The position numbers and the translations under genes are program-made. 64,000 nucleotides of DNA, taken from positions 1-64,000 of the forward strand of contig NZ_FRBP01000014.1 in assembly GCF_900142645.1 (NCBI RefSeq). Direction: 5' to 3'. Origin of the DNA: Eubacterium callanderi (lineage in GTDB: Bacteria > Bacillota > Clostridia > Eubacteriales > Eubacteriaceae). How positions within the stretch are numbered: the first letter of the stretch is position 1; each line of letters begins with the position of its first letter. Under the pieces are notes generated by a model. It was not told the origin of the DNA. It worked only from the letters and a program-made list of their open reading frames with translations, and searched no databases. Of this stretch, positions 54,499 through 62,640 are shown piece after piece.

Positions 54499-54505
54499 CA
54501 CACGC

Positions 54506-54544
54506 AAAGCGGAAAAGCCTGGCTTTGGCTTTTCCGCTTTTTTA
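54506..54544 (+). terminator. terminator after the YkvI-type gene
   Basis: AAAGCGGAAAAGCC paired with GGCTTTTCCGCTTT, followed by further T. Confidence 0.85.
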
Positions 54545-54557
54545 TAAGTGCATAAAA

Positions 54558-55169
54558 TCATACCGGGATGCGCAGGACGGTTTTCAGGCGCTCTGGCTTT
54601 GCCCGGCGTGGGTCGGAGAGATAGATTTCATGGTGCTTCTCCTCCCAGCCCGGGCGGCGGGACAGGCCCTCGGCTTCCATAAAGGCGGCCAGCTCATCAA
54701 AGGATCGGCCCTCGTCCGCGTATGGGCCGACATGCATGATCTGGACGCAGTCGCCCTCATCAAAGGTCTGGAACCGGACCCCCTCAAAATCAATCTCTGG
54801 CTTTTTCTCCCTGCTTTCCAAAAGCACTGCTTCGTACAGCGCAGGCGTTACAAATTCGGGCTGGCGTATCATGGACGTCCATTGCCAGTCATCACGATTG
54901 TCCGAAACACCCCACCAAAGGCCTTCCAGAGGCGGCACAACATATTCAAAATAACCCTCTGGCAGATCGCCTGACATTTTTTTCATCTTGATGCCAAAGC
55001 TGATGGCGTACAGCGCGCTGAGCGCATTCTGATAGCAGGCACTTTCTGGAGCGCCGGCGCCATCTGCCATAACAAAAGCAATCTCCGGCACCGTGACTCT
55101 GCCAGGCTTCTTTCCTGGCATGTATAAATCCTTGTATTCTTTTTTATAATCCATCTTGGAAACTGTCAT
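54558..55169 (-). CDS. GyrI-like small-molecule-binding protein
   Basis: 203 aa. DYKKEYKDLYMPGKKPGRVTVPEIAFVMADGAGAPE at the N-terminus and VQIMHVGPYADEGRSFDELAAFM near 142 are the two conserved blocks of GyrI-like/SOUL-type proteins. There is no DNA-binding domain. The family binds hydrophobic compounds and some members act as hydrolases. AGGAGG ribosome-binding site; monocistronic. Confidence 0.85.
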   Translation of the reverse strand: MTVSKMDYKKEYKDLYMPGKKPGRVTVPEIAFVMADGAGAPESACYQNALSALYAISFGIKMKKMSGDLPEGYFEYVVPPLEGLWWGVSDNRDDWQWTSMIRQPEFVTPALYEAVLLESREKKPEIDFEGVRFQTFDEGDCVQIMHVGPYADEGRSFDELAAFMEAEGLSRRPGWEEKHHEIYLSDPRRAKPERLKTVLRIPV

Positions 55170-55314
55170 CTGAGTATCCTCCTGTTTCTTTTTATCCTTA
55201 GAATAACCTCTCCCGCGCAGGGGAAGGTCAAGCTTTTTTAATGTATTTTTGGTTTCTTACAGGGCTTTGTGCTATAATTTAAAAAAGCATTGTCATAAGA
55301 AGGAGGCTTTTAAA

Positions 55315-55848
55315 ATGATTTGTCATTCTCAGGATGCTGAGACATCCGGTATTTTGCACATCGCCCAGAGCATGTGTGTGGCTGCCCGCACAGCGCCAAA
55401 GGCCCGGGGCGTTGACCACATTGATTCCTGTTACCTGACCGGCGATGAAAAAGAGGCGCTGGCCGCCGAAATGGACCGCCTTGGCCGTGAGCAGGATCTC
55501 GCGTTTTTTATCCGCGATGCTGAAAATGTGCGAAACAGCACCGCCGTGGTGCTCGTCGGCACAAGCATTTCCCAGCGGGGCCTGAACGAAGCCTGCCAGT
55601 ACTGCAATCACCAGAACTGTGCTGAGTGCGCCCGTGAAAACGGTCTCTGCGCCTTTGATCCCATGGATCTTGGCATTGCTCTGGGTTCTGCTGTGGGCGT
55701 GGCATCGGCGGCCCATGTGGACAACCGTATCATGTTTTCTGTGGGTAAGGCGGCCATTTCTCTGGGATATTTGGATAAAAAAATAACCATGGTGCTTGGG
55801 ATTCCGCTTTCCGCCAAAGGAAAATCACCTTATTTTGACCGGGGATAG
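55315..55848 (+). CDS. DUF2148 ferredoxin-like domain protein
   Basis: 177 aa from ATG 55315 with AAGGAGG; the upstream extension of the frame is non-coding. ARTAPKARGVDHI at the start and the Cys-rich CQYCNHQNCAECARENGLCAFD near 113 are the DUF2148 marks. The function is unknown; Fe-S binding is likely. Found mostly in anaerobes. Overlaps no gene but is followed after 3 nt by a small membrane ORF. Confidence 0.85.
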   Translation: MICHSQDAETSGILHIAQSMCVAARTAPKARGVDHIDSCYLTGDEKEALAAEMDRLGREQDLAFFIRDAENVRNSTAVVLVGTSISQRGLNEACQYCNHQNCAECARENGLCAFDPMDLGIALGSAVGVASAAHVDNRIMFSVGKAAISLGYLDKKITMVLGIPLSAKGKSPYFDRG

Positions 55849-55851
55849 AGC

Positions 55852-56013
55852 ATGAACGCTGGGGCCATTATTCGTATAATGCAGATGGTTTGCCTGCTCC
55901 TCATGCTGGCAAGCCTTTATTTCAAAGCGACATTACCCTTGATCGTCGCGACCGTTATCATGGTTATCTGTGTCGCACTGAGCTTTTATTTAAACGCTAA
56001 ACAAAAACCGTGA
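55852..56013 (+). CDS. 53-aa two-helix membrane microprotein
   Basis: ATG three bases after the DUF2148 stop. Two hydrophobic segments (MVCLLLMLASLYF and TLPLIVATVIMVICVALSFYL) are separated by KA and followed by NAKQKP. A terminator follows its stop, so it is inside the DUF2148 transcript. The ribosome-binding site is weak (GGGGATAGAG), which suggests translational coupling. No family recognised. Confidence 0.6.
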   Translation: MNAGAIIRIMQMVCLLLMLASLYFKATLPLIVATVIMVICVALSFYLNAKQKP

Positions 56014-56020
56014 AAGCAAC

Positions 56021-56056
56021 AGGACAGCTCATCCGTCGGACGGGCTGTCCTTTTTT
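56021..56056 (+). terminator. terminator of the DUF2148 operon
   Basis: AGGACAGC/GCTGTCCT stem followed by T6. Confidence 0.85.
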
Positions 56057-56061
56057 CATGG

Positions 56062-56868
56062 CTACACCATTTTAATATCAAAAACCGCGATCTCGGGCAC
56101 AGCGCCAAGGCGGGCTGGAATCTGGGTACAGCCGATCCCTTTGTTAACGTACAGCTCTGTGCTGTTTTCAGGGTCGATGGTGTAAAATCCGCGGATATAT
56201 TTCTTTCCGAGATCTGTCGTCACAGTGGGCAGCAGCGGCAGGCGGATCTGCCCGCCGTGGGTGTGGCCGGAGAGAATCAGATTCACACCGGTTCCCTGCA
56301 GGCGGTCCGCACCGTCGGGTTCGTGCATGAGAATGATCTGATAATCGCTGCCTGCTGTCCCCCGAACGGTCTGCTTTATATCGGGTTCTCCATAGAGCAG
56401 ATCATCGGTGCCGCCAATGGCGAGGGTCCTGCCTTCTCCAGCAGGGAGGATGACCGCCTCGTTTTCCAGCAGGATAAATCCCGCCCGCTCCAAAACCGGC
56501 GCATACCATCTTGCCATTTTGGTGCAGTCGTGATTGCCCCAGACCGCAAATTTTCCCAGGCTGGCTTCAAGCTCTGCCAGCGGCTTTGCTGCGTCCTCCC
56601 GCCGATAACGGATAAAGCGGTCGTACAGGTCTCCGGTGAACACCACCACGTCGGGCGAGAGCCTGTTTACCTTACGCACCAGGCGGGCAACCTTGCGCCT
56701 GGGATAAAAGGGACCAATATGAATATCCGTGAGCTGGACGACCCGCAGTCTTTTCTGCCCGGTGCCCATCTCATATTTTTTAACCGCCAGACGGTTCGGT
56801 TCCACAAGGATACTGTAAGCCGCCAGCAGCCCGAGCCCTCCAAACGCAGTCATAATTGTTTTTTTCAT
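56062..56868 (-). CDS. membrane-anchored metallophosphoesterase
   Basis: 268 aa. An N-terminal membrane anchor (TAFGGLGLLAAYSILV) is followed by all calcineurin-type motifs: QLTDIHIG near 49, VVFTGDLYDR near 76, VWGNHDCTK near 112, ILMHEPD near 177 and LILSGHTHGGQIRLP near 205. It resembles YkuE/UDP-diacylglucosamine-hydrolase-type enzymes that act on lipid-linked phosphate esters. Confidence 0.9.
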   Translation of the reverse strand: MKKTIMTAFGGLGLLAAYSILVEPNRLAVKKYEMGTGQKRLRVVQLTDIHIGPFYPRRKVARLVRKVNRLSPDVVVFTGDLYDRFIRYRREDAAKPLAELEASLGKFAVWGNHDCTKMARWYAPVLERAGFILLENEAVILPAGEGRTLAIGGTDDLLYGEPDIKQTVRGTAGSDYQIILMHEPDGADRLQGTGVNLILSGHTHGGQIRLPLLPTVTTDLGKKYIRGFYTIDPENSTELYVNKGIGCTQIPARLGAVPEIAVFDIKMV

Positions 56869-56918
56869 CTGTTTTCCAGTCCTTTCAGGTCATCATTTCT
56901 TAGAGGTAAGGTACAAAC

Positions 56919-56957
56919 AATGCCGAAAAGTCCGCCGTAAGACCTTTCGGCATTTTC
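56919..56957. repeat. AATGCCGAAAAG hairpin
   Basis: AATGCCGAAAG/CTTTCGGCATT stem in the gap after the metallophosphoesterase start, sharing AATGCCGAAAAGTC with the terminator at 61032. No gene obviously ends here, so it may be a remnant or terminate an unseen RNA. Confidence 0.5.
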
Positions 56958-57039
56958 TGTATGCTGTGTGAGGCTTATTGTAACGGATGATGCTTAAATT
57001 ATTCAAAATAAGGGCCTTTGTGTGCTGTCAAAGCAGCGC

Positions 57040-57091
57040 TGCCGCCCGAGACTGCACCTTTATCCAGATAAGAAAAAAGGTCCAGGCGCTG
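57040..57091 (-). repeat. dispersed hairpin repeat, copy B
   Basis: On the minus strand it reads CAGCGCCTGGACC, then TTATCTGGATAA, then GGTGCAGTCTCGGGC, close to copy A at 34905. The 56869-57327 gap holds only this, copy C and a further ATCTTTT/AAAAGAT hairpin at about 57144-57170. Confidence 0.6.
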
Positions 57092-57276
57092 TAAATAACA
57101 GCCAGAAATCGTGCCGAGCGGCCTGCACAGCCGAAGAAGCGCCATCTTTTACCTAAGCGGGAAAAGATATCCTGCGGCAAAAGTAACAATCCGAAACCAC
57201 CTTTACTAAATTAAAAAAAGCAGATCATCCCTACCCGGCTGTTCCAGACAAAAGCCTCGATATCGGACCGTCACCT

Positions 57277-57320
57277 CAGCGTCTGGATTCTTTTCCTGTC
57301 TGGATAAAAGACAGCGCTTC
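57277..57320 (+). repeat. dispersed hairpin repeat, copy C
   Basis: CAGCGTCTGGATTCTTTTCC, then TGTCTGGATAAAAGACAGCGC, aligning with the core of copies A and B with several changes. It ends a few bases before the 3' end of the glycosyltransferase gene. Confidence 0.5.
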
Positions 57321-57327
57321 GTCGCCC

Positions 57328-58275
57328 TTACCCCTGCTCTTCCTCCTCCGACGCTTCTCTGACAATATAAACCGGGCGCTCCTTGACCTCCAGGTAGGTT
57401 TTGGCCAGATACTGGCCGAGAATCCCAACGCACAGCAGTTGAATGCCGCCGATAAAAATCACGATACAGGCCATGGAGGGCCACCCAAAGGCAGAACCGC
57501 CGTAGAGCAGCTGACGGACGATGATAAATAAAATGGCGATAACCGCCACGCCGCAGAGGGCAATACCGCCGAAGGAGGCCAGCGCCAGCGGCGCGACGGA
57601 AAAGGCGGTGATGCCCTCCATCGAGTATTTGAACAGTTTCCAGACCGACCACTTGGTCTCCCCGGCCGCACGTTTGATGTTTTCGTACTCCAGCCACTTG
57701 GTCTTAAAGCCCACCCAGCCAAAAATGCCCTTTGAGAAACGGTTGTACTCGGTCACGCTGAGGATCGCCTCGACTACCTGCCGGGTCATCATCCGGTAAT
57801 CCCGGGCGCCGTCCACAATGTCGGCATTGGATATCCGGCGCATGATCCGATAAAACCGTCTGGCCAGAAAGGAGCGGATTCTGGGCTCGCCCCTGCGGCT
57901 TACCCGCCGGGCTGCCGCACAGTCATAGCCCTCCTCGGTAATGGCGTCGTACATCCGCTTCAGATAGTCTGGCGGGTCCTGCAGATCGGCGTCCATCAAA
58001 GCGACCAGCCCGCCTCTGGCGTGCTTGAGGCCTGCATAGATGGCAGCCTCTTTACCGAAATTGCGCGAGAAAGACAGGTACCGCACACGGCGGTCACGTT
58101 CTGCAAACCTCTGGATCACGGCAAGGGTGCTGTCAGCGGAGCCATCGTCCACAAACAGAAACTCGAAGGCTTCGGACTTCTTAAAGGATGCGGCCACCTC
58201 ACAGACAGCCTCATAAAAGGCTGGAAGCACTGCTTCCTCATTATAACAGGGAACCACAATGGTGATTAAGTCCAT
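57328..58275 (-). CDS. GT2 glycosyltransferase with two C-terminal membrane segments (GtrB/CsbB-like)
   Basis: 315 aa from ATG 58275 (AAGGAAG upstream). GT-A fold with VVPCYNEEAVLPAFYEAV near 6, LFVDDGSADST near 40, ALMDADLQDPPDYL near 92 and the acceptor-side KGIFGWVGFKT. Two hydrophobic segments near 225-290 place it in the polyisoprenyl-phosphate glycosyltransferase group. It makes a lipid-linked sugar used to decorate wall polymers. No flippase lies next to it. Confidence 0.9.
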   Translation of the reverse strand: MDLITIVVPCYNEEAVLPAFYEAVCEVAASFKKSEAFEFLFVDDGSADSTLAVIQRFAERDRRVRYLSFSRNFGKEAAIYAGLKHARGGLVALMDADLQDPPDYLKRMYDAITEEGYDCAAARRVSRRGEPRIRSFLARRFYRIMRRISNADIVDGARDYRMMTRQVVEAILSVTEYNRFSKGIFGWVGFKTKWLEYENIKRAAGETKWSVWKLFKYSMEGITAFSVAPLALASFGGIALCGVAVIAILFIIVRQLLYGGSAFGWPSMACIVIFIGGIQLLCVGILGQYLAKTYLEVKERPVYIVREASEEEEQG

Positions 58276-58512
58276 AACATTCTTCCTTTCCAAGTTACTT
58301 TTCATTCATTATAACATGACCAGGACGGGAATTGGCTTTAATTTTTCTGACAAAACTTTGAAATTTTACAGGTTCGGCCAATACATCAGAATTGTTCTCA
58401 TAGTGATAAAAATAAACCAGAAGAACAGCGGACTGGAAAACCTGGTATTCTGATTGTGCATAACGCTGGATAATTATAAGTAGTTTGAAAGGAAGAAGTT
58501 TAATGGCAAAAA

Positions 58513-58549
58513 AATACGGAAAAGTCCAAAAATAAGACTTTTCCGCATT
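58513..58549 (-). terminator. terminator with AAAAGTC arms
   Basis: GGAAAAGTC/GACTTTTCC stem extended by AATAC/GCATT, with seven T on the minus strand, 12 bp past the zinc-ribbon gene stop. Confidence 0.75.
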
Positions 58550-58560
58550 CATTGTACTGT

Positions 58561-58965
58561 CTATTTCAACAAAACACTGCCGCAGTAAGGGCAGATGCTC
58601 CGCCGGCAGCTGGCCCGCTCGCCGCACACAATACACACCACCTCTGAATCGCCGGATTTATCATACTTTTCCGGAATCTCATGGCCGTAATGGTGCCGTA
58701 CCCGGTCACCTTCCTTAAAATAACCGGTCAAATCGATCTCCTTCACACCTTTAAAGACATAGGTCCGGATTTTTGCGCCCTTTTGGATCACAAAGGTATG
58801 AAAGCTGTAAAGCCGTTTAGAGTCTGGCGCACGGGGATCACGGGCCACATGGCGCTCAACGCGCATCAGCCTGCCGTCAAAGGTTTTATCCTCGTCAAAA
58901 AAGCTTCCCTTTGCATAGTATTTCTTCCCCTTCTGGGAAAACCCCAGGGAGCATTCTTTTTTCAT
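58561..58965 (-). CDS. C-terminal zinc-ribbon protein
   Basis: 134 aa from ATG 58965 with GGAGGTG upstream; the longer frame is leader DNA. It begins MKKECSLGFSQKGKKYYAKG. A basic beta-rich middle with DLTGYFKEGDRVRHHYG near 92 is followed by a zinc ribbon CIVCGERASCRRSICPYCG at the end. Unrecognised function. The leader holds a terminator-like hairpin. Confidence 0.6.
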   Translation of the reverse strand: MKKECSLGFSQKGKKYYAKGSFFDEDKTFDGRLMRVERHVARDPRAPDSKRLYSFHTFVIQKGAKIRTYVFKGVKEIDLTGYFKEGDRVRHHYGHEIPEKYDKSGDSEVVCIVCGERASCRRSICPYCGSVLLK

Positions 58966-59056
58966 TTTCCTGCACCTCCCATTCTTATATTCCGTTTCCG
59001 TGAATAAGCAGACAGCGGAAAAGGCCTGCCTCCCCGCTGTCCTGAGAAAGTCCAAA

Positions 59057-59096
59057 TAAAAAAGCTGTGCAGGGCAGACATCCCCCATACACAGCT
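59057..59096 (-). terminator. terminator-like hairpin in the leader of the zinc-ribbon gene
   Basis: AGCTGTG/CACAGCT stem and TTTTTTATTT on the minus strand, about 90 nt before the gene. A second hairpin (GACAGCGG/CCGCTGTC, about 59009-59040) follows. It could be an attenuator or end an upstream minus-strand RNA. Confidence 0.5.
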
Positions 59097-59163
59097 AAAA
59101 AGATTCTTCTTCTTAAAAATGCTAACACAAACAAAAGCCTACTTAAATAGTTAAACGAATCCC

Positions 59164-59192
59164 TTGTTTTTGGAACCCAAATCATCTATAAT
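59164..59192 (+). promoter_or_regulatory. promoter of the structured RNA
   Basis: TTGTTT, 17 bp, TATAAT, a strong vegetative promoter with no ORF behind it. Confidence 0.75.
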
Positions 59193-59198
59193 AAGTAA

Positions 59199-59297
59199 TG
59201 CGGTACGTGCCTCCTGAGGCCGTTGTGTACGGTGGGTCTACACCTTGCGCAAGCCGGATTAGTGGTGCGAACACTTTTCCGGATGCCGCATTTTTTA
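59199..59297 (+). ncRNA. candidate structured RNA of about 100 nt
   Basis: Starts right after a strong promoter and closes on itself: AATGCGG (59197) pairs with CCGCATT (59286), which runs into T6 as terminator. Inside are CCTC/GAGG (59210-59218), GGTG/CACC (59231-59243), TTGCGCAA, and CCGGA/TCCGG (59254-59283) enclosing GTG/CAC. No ORF. It lacks the GGAAGCAGC tetraloop region of SRP RNA and matches no family I recognise. Confidence 0.6.
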
Positions 59298-59403
59298 TTC
59301 AGTTTTCTACCCTTTATTATAAACTGCTTTTGCCTTTTGCGCAATCTCTTTATTTAAAATCCTAAATTTTGTTCAATCCTCAAAATCTCCCTGCAAACCT
59401 CAT

Positions 59404-59883
59404 CTACTCCGTGCGCCTGCTCTGGAATTTTCCTGACAGGGTCGCTCTCTGCAGCACATGCCCTGCCATTACCTCGAGCAGCTCTGCCCGGTGGCTTTCT
59501 GGCGGAAGACTGATCTCACAGTCCAGCACGTAAGCGGTAAAGGTATAGGTATGAACGGCTTTAAACGGCGGTTTCGGACCTTTGTAGGCATGTCTTCCAT
59601 AGGCCATGCCCTGCACCGCGCCGTCCAGGCTGTCCACGATTTTACCCGGCGGTATACTGCCCGGAATCTCTGCCTGCACGGGCAGGTTCCAGATAACCCA
59701 GTGGTTATAATTTTTAAATAAGGGGTGGGAAGCGTCGTCCATCGTGATGGCCAGTGACCTGGCCTCTGGGGCGATTCCTTCCAGTGTCAGAGCTGGTGAA
59801 CGGTTTTCACCTCTGGCCGAATTTTTCCTGGAAATCCACCCCCCTGCCTCAAAATCTCTGCTGCTCAATTTTAATGCTTCCAT
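59404..59883 (-). CDS. YbhB/YbcL (PEBP) family protein
   Basis: 159 aa from ATG 59883 (GGAGGA upstream). ENRSPALTLEGIAPEARSLAITMDDASHP and NHWVIWNLPVQAEIPG form the phosphatidylethanolamine-binding fold; GMAYGRHAYKGPKPPFK completes the anion pocket. Bacterial members are cytoplasmic and of uncertain role. Confidence 0.92.
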   Translation of the reverse strand: MEALKLSSRDFEAGGWISRKNSARGENRSPALTLEGIAPEARSLAITMDDASHPLFKNYNHWVIWNLPVQAEIPGSIPPGKIVDSLDGAVQGMAYGRHAYKGPKPPFKAVHTYTFTAYVLDCEISLPPESHRAELLEVMAGHVLQRATLSGKFQSRRTE

Positions 59884-60014
59884 CAGTAATCCTCCAATCA
59901 TCTTACTGACCCCATTATACGCTGTTTTACTTTTTATTTTCTTTTATAAACCTGAAGCCCCTTTTCTTTCCTCCACTTCTGGGGTACACTAATAATAATC
60001 CAAAGGAGGCCATC

Positions 60015-60965
60015 ATGAAAAAGAAACCACCCATACCCGATAATTTCACTGAAGAATACATTGCTGTCGGCGGCATTGAGGAGTATACCCTTCACTACAC
60101 GGCCGCGCCCGAGCTGCCTGTCCTGCTCTTTATCCACGGCGGGCCTGGCTCCTCCGAGGCTTATTTCGCCTATGTGATGGAGGAAATTTTCGCCGACCTG
60201 TGCACTGTAGTCTACTACGACCAGCGCGGAACCGGCAAGACCTTTATGCGCAATCCCGGCGCGTCCCCTGATCTTCAAAATCTCATGAGTGACCTGCACG
60301 AGACCGTCGAAACGCTGAAGGCGCATTATCAAAAGGACAGGCTCTTTATCCTCGGACATTCCTGGGGAACGGTGCTGGGGGCGCTCTATGCCCTGGAGCA
60401 TCCTGAAAATGTGGCGGCCTATATCGGCGTGGGCCAGCTGGTGGACGTGGTCGAAAACGAGCAGGCTGGTTATGACGCGCTTAAGCGCGCAGTGATCCGC
60501 TCCGGCAACAGCCGTGACATCCAAAAGCTCCGCCATATTGGCCCATACCCAGAGCGTCCCTTTGATGAGGTCATGCTCCGCAAAATGACCAAGATCAACG
60601 CCCTGAAGCAGAAATACTTTCCGGATGGCAAAACCGGGGCGATCATTAAATCCGCCCTCAAAAGCCCTATTTTTAAGCCATCGGATGTTCTCGGACTGTT
60701 CCAGAGCAATAAGCTCAACGCTGCGCTGCTGGTTTCTGTGAGCAATTTCACCCTTTACGACTACAGCCATGACTACAAGGTGCCCGTCTACTTCATCTCC
60801 GGCGACCGTGATATGACCACCCCAGCCAGCGAGGCACAGAAATACCTGAAACGCCTCACGGCCCCGGCCAAAAAAGAATTCCGGATCAAAAATGCGGGCC
60901 ACACCCCCATGTTCGACGATCCCAAGGCCTTTAAAGAGGCCATGTCCGCCATCCTTAAAAATTAA
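60015..60965 (+). CDS. alpha/beta hydrolase, proline-iminopeptidase-like
   Basis: 316 aa. Oxyanion HGGPGSSEAYF near 46, YYDQRGTGKTF near 73, nucleophile Ser in LGHSWGTVLGALYALEHPE near 117, acid in SGDRDMTTP near 261 and His in NAGHTPMFDDP near 298. HGGPG plus DQRGTG is the mark of the prolyl aminopeptidase S33 group. Cytoplasmic. The peptide substrate is not certain. Confidence 0.9.
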   Translation: MKKKPPIPDNFTEEYIAVGGIEEYTLHYTAAPELPVLLFIHGGPGSSEAYFAYVMEEIFADLCTVVYYDQRGTGKTFMRNPGASPDLQNLMSDLHETVETLKAHYQKDRLFILGHSWGTVLGALYALEHPENVAAYIGVGQLVDVVENEQAGYDALKRAVIRSGNSRDIQKLRHIGPYPERPFDEVMLRKMTKINALKQKYFPDGKTGAIIKSALKSPIFKPSDVLGLFQSNKLNAALLVSVSNFTLYDYSHDYKVPVYFISGDRDMTTPASEAQKYLKRLTAPAKKEFRIKNAGHTPMFDDPKAFKEAMSAILKN

Positions 60966-60999
60966 ACAAACGCTGATCTCACATACAAAAAAACCGAAG

Positions 61000-61020
61000 G
61001 ACGGAGCCTTTTACCTAAGG
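61000..61020 (+). repeat. partial dispersed repeat, copy D
   Basis: GACGGAGCCTTTTACC matches the first block of copy A at 34907. The hairpin core is absent; instead the strong terminator at 61032 follows. Confidence 0.4.
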
Positions 61021-61031
61021 AAGTGTCTTAT

Positions 61032-61086
61032 GATACAAAAAATGCCGAAAAGTCAAAACATCCGACTTTTCGGCATTTTTTGTATC
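61032..61086. terminator. bidirectional terminator with 23-bp arms
   Basis: Perfect 23-bp arms containing AAAAAATGCCGAAAAGTC around a 9-nt loop, between two convergent genes. Confidence 0.92.
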
Positions 61087-61102
61087 CTGCATCACAGCCA
61101 GC

Positions 61103-62632
61103 CTACACTGGCGCAATGACCTTGTTCTTAATGGCGAGCTCACGGCCCAGCACACGCTTGAATTTTTTGCCGCATTCGCTGATAATCATATCCGCAAATA
61201 CGGAGTGGGTGGTGGTCAGCACCATCATCTCAACCACATCGTCCTTAATGTTACAGTCAATGTCCTTCACGATGCCGTCCATGCTGCGGTCCAGATACTC
61301 GGCGATCTGGAGGAAAAGACTGAGCTTGTCGATGAGGCGCTTATCCTCCTCGCACAGCAGCGTCATGTATTCTGCCTCGACCTTGACCTTTTTGTTGGTC
61401 CGGTGGTTCAGGGCAATAAAAGCGCTCATGAGCAGTTCCTTTTGCAGCAGCCCCTCAAGTCCGGAGTTCAGAATCAGGTAAAAGCTGTGCTCGTGGTGGT
61501 TGCTGTACTGGATTTTGATGCCCACATCGTGAAGCATAGCGCTGGTCTTCATCATCCGGCTCACATCCTCTTTAATGCCGTGCAGCGGCGCAAGCTGTTC
61601 AAACAGCTTTACGGACAGCCCGTACACGTGGTAAGCATGGGGAATGTTGACATCGTAGTTGAGCATGGTGTTGACAAGAGAATTGTCAAAAATGTTATGG
61701 ACAAGATCCTCTGGTCCATTGCCGAAATGCTTGAAAATCAGGCCATCCCGCAGACCGGCGTCTGAGATGATCAGCTCCGGTGAGAAAATGGTCTGCATGA
61801 CCTTATAAACCGCCTGGCTGGCGCCCACAAAAATATCGGTCCGGCCCTTGGACAGCCCCTTGAGATTTTTGCGTTCCTCCAGGTTCATCTTCGCGGTCAT
61901 ATGACAGATTCTGGCGACCTCGTCCTCGCACATACGGTAATTATGGGCGATTTCCAGAGGATAGTCGACCACCCGGCGATGGATACGCCCGATATTCCGA
62001 ATGGTGCCGCCCACGCCCAGCACTGGCAGTCCTCTGGCCTTTTCAAACAGATCGACCTTAGAAAAAGCGTCCTCTAAAAAGGCGTGGAGGCTCTTAAGCC
62101 TGCCCGGCGTGGCCACATCCTCCAGCTCAAATTTTTCCGTCAGGTCAATGGAGCCAAAGGGCAGGCTCACCGCGTCTGCCATTTTGCGGTCACGGATGAG
62201 AACAAACTCGACGCTGCCGCCGCCGATATCCATGAGCAGCGCGTCGCGGATGTCGATGGTGTTCACAGCGCCTAAATAATCCATGGCGGCCTCGGTCTCA
62301 CCCGGTATAATCTCAATCTCAATGCCGGTTGTTTTCCGGATCAGGTCGACAAAAACCTGGCCGTTCTTCGCCTTGCGCACTGCCGCTGTGGCGACGGCGA
62401 TCACCTTGTCCAGCCTGTAGGTATCACACATGTTTTTAAACATCATGAGGGTCTGTTCCCCCAGCGCCATGCGGTCCTCCCGCAGGCAGCCGGTTTCAGA
62501 CAGCCCCTCGCACAGGCGCACGTTTACCTTGACATCGTCAATGATGTGAAAATATTCGTTGTTGTGGTATTCCCCCACCACCAGATGCACACTGTTTGAG
62601 CCAATATCAATGACTCCAATACTTTTATCCAT
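61103..62632 (-). CDS. ppx: Ppx/GppA exopolyphosphatase
   Basis: 509 aa from ATG 62632; the longer frame reads into repeat DNA. ASKHA motif GVIDIGSNSVHLVVGEYH at 5-22, ATAAVRKAKNGQ, ETEAAMDYLGA and LLMDIGGGSVEFVLI for the second phosphate loop. The C-terminal HD-like domain has MLHDVGIKIQYSNHHEHS. It degrades polyphosphate or pppGpp. No Shine-Dalgarno is visible because the repeat at 62641 abuts the start. It is downstream of ppk on the same strand. Confidence 0.9.
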   Translation of the reverse strand: MDKSIGVIDIGSNSVHLVVGEYHNNEYFHIIDDVKVNVRLCEGLSETGCLREDRMALGEQTLMMFKNMCDTYRLDKVIAVATAAVRKAKNGQVFVDLIRKTTGIEIEIIPGETEAAMDYLGAVNTIDIRDALLMDIGGGSVEFVLIRDRKMADAVSLPFGSIDLTEKFELEDVATPGRLKSLHAFLEDAFSKVDLFEKARGLPVLGVGGTIRNIGRIHRRVVDYPLEIAHNYRMCEDEVARICHMTAKMNLEERKNLKGLSKGRTDIFVGASQAVYKVMQTIFSPELIISDAGLRDGLIFKHFGNGPEDLVHNIFDNSLVNTMLNYDVNIPHAYHVYGLSVKLFEQLAPLHGIKEDVSRMMKTSAMLHDVGIKIQYSNHHEHSFYLILNSGLEGLLQKELLMSAFIALNHRTNKKVKVEAEYMTLLCEEDKRLIDKLSLFLQIAEYLDRSMDGIVKDIDCNIKDDVVEMMVLTTTHSVFADMIISECGKKFKRVLGRELAIKNKVIAPV

Positions 62633-62640
62633 AGTAAAGC

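Noticed and set aside
59199-59297. Structured RNA as the small SRP (4.5S) RNA
   Set aside because: Length fits, but the conserved GGAAGCAGC apical region is not present.
59934-60902. 322-codon minus-strand ORF opposite the proline-iminopeptidase-like gene
   Set aside because: The plus-strand frame carries a full hydrolase motif set and a good start; the antisense frame has no recognisable domain.
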